From: Vibrio maritimus
Lineage (GTDB): Bacteria > Pseudomonadota > Gammaproteobacteria > Enterobacterales > Vibrionaceae
Length of the DNA stretch: 64,000 bases
Direction: 5' to 3'
Assembly: GCA_003263775.1 (NCBI GenBank)
Contig: JYJJ01000002.1
Location: 62,001 to 126,000 of the forward strand
A model generated the notes under the pieces. That model did no database searches. It saw only the letters and a list, made by a program, of their open reading frames with translations, and was not told the origin of the DNA. How positions within the stretch are numbered: position 1 is the first letter of the stretch; every line of letters begins with the position of its first letter. The translations under genes and the position numbers were made by a program. Shown one piece after another: positions 63,901 to 64,000 of this stretch.

Positions 63901-64000
63901 TATCTCAATTGTGTTTGGTATTTTTGCATCCACAGCTTTGGTGCTTTTCATGATTCCTTCGGCCTACGCCATTCTCGCCGATTGGGGATTGGTTCATAAA
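60917..64000 (+). CDS. RND (HAE1-type) multidrug efflux pump, 3' end beyond window, three apparent frameshifts
   Basis: Inner-membrane proton-driven transporter of the AcrB/MexB type. MIRFFSKHPTAANLLMLA at the N-terminus, porter domains, and a first helix bundle with MAIGIMMDDAIVIAESI carrying the paired Asp of the proton relay. Breaks: GGGG at 62614-62617 (PPGASLSQTERVV restored), TT at 62715 (EALVKQITSQF restored) and C at 63657 (LLGTPMSMPSIMG restored). The second repeat continues to the edge (SLAGIVVNDSILLVQYIRHH). About 1029 residues are visible. No outer-membrane channel gene is in the window. Confidence 0.9.

Overview
This window is a stretch of the main chromosome of a marine Vibrio or close Vibrionaceae relative. 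The evidence is gene order. The blocks mreBCD-maf-rng-yhdP-nit-tldD, argR/mdh, ispB/rplU-rpmA-obgE, lptD-surA-pdxA-rsmA-apaG-apaH/folA and leuABCD follow the gammaproteobacterial pattern, and Vibrio-type neighbours (TAXI-TRAP transporter, UspF-like protein, YjjP/YjjB) lie between them. No rRNA, tRNA, CRISPR array, transposase, integrase or phage gene was found.

Layout: 1-11.9 kb is a cellulose locus, bcsE (leftward, cut by the window edge) facing bcsR-Q-A-B-Z-C. At 12-14.4 kb lies a lipoprotein metallophosphatase with a LamG-type tail. At 14.7-25.5 kb is the rod-shape and RNase G operon ending in tldD. At 25.5-32.3 kb are a PIN-PhoH ATPase, rapA, rluA and a D-2-hydroxyacid dehydrogenase. At 32.4-36.7 kb is a TAXI-TRAP uptake system with a universal stress protein. 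At 37-45 kb are argR, mdh, ispB, rplU-rpmA, obgE, yjjPB-folA. At 44.4-51.2 kb is the leftward lptD-to-apaH operon. At 51.3-53.5 kb are djlA, a DUF924 gene and a DUF547 gene. At 53.6-58.8 kb is the leu operon with promoter, leader peptide and attenuator. At 58.8-64 kb is a TetR-regulated RND efflux operon cut by the right edge.

A dominant feature is sequence quality. Thirteen genes, most of them conserved housekeeping genes, are interrupted by 17 apparent single-base losses, and restoring one base at each site gives proteins of normal family length. All have the same sign and many sit in short runs of one base. They are best read as uncorrected sequencing deletions rather than gene decay; these genes are annotated here as whole reading frames with the break positions given.

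The most interesting biology is: BcsZ carrying Asn where the catalytic base Asp of GH8 cellulases is expected; a complete leu attenuation leader; a TAXI-TRAP locus with a C-terminal extension on the permease and an adjacent UspF-like protein; paired TetR-type operators; an orphan terminator suggesting a small RNA upstream of rplU; several strong intercistronic hairpins; and a heptanucleotide tandem repeat inside the leu operon. No wholly new multi-gene system could be supported from the sequence alone.
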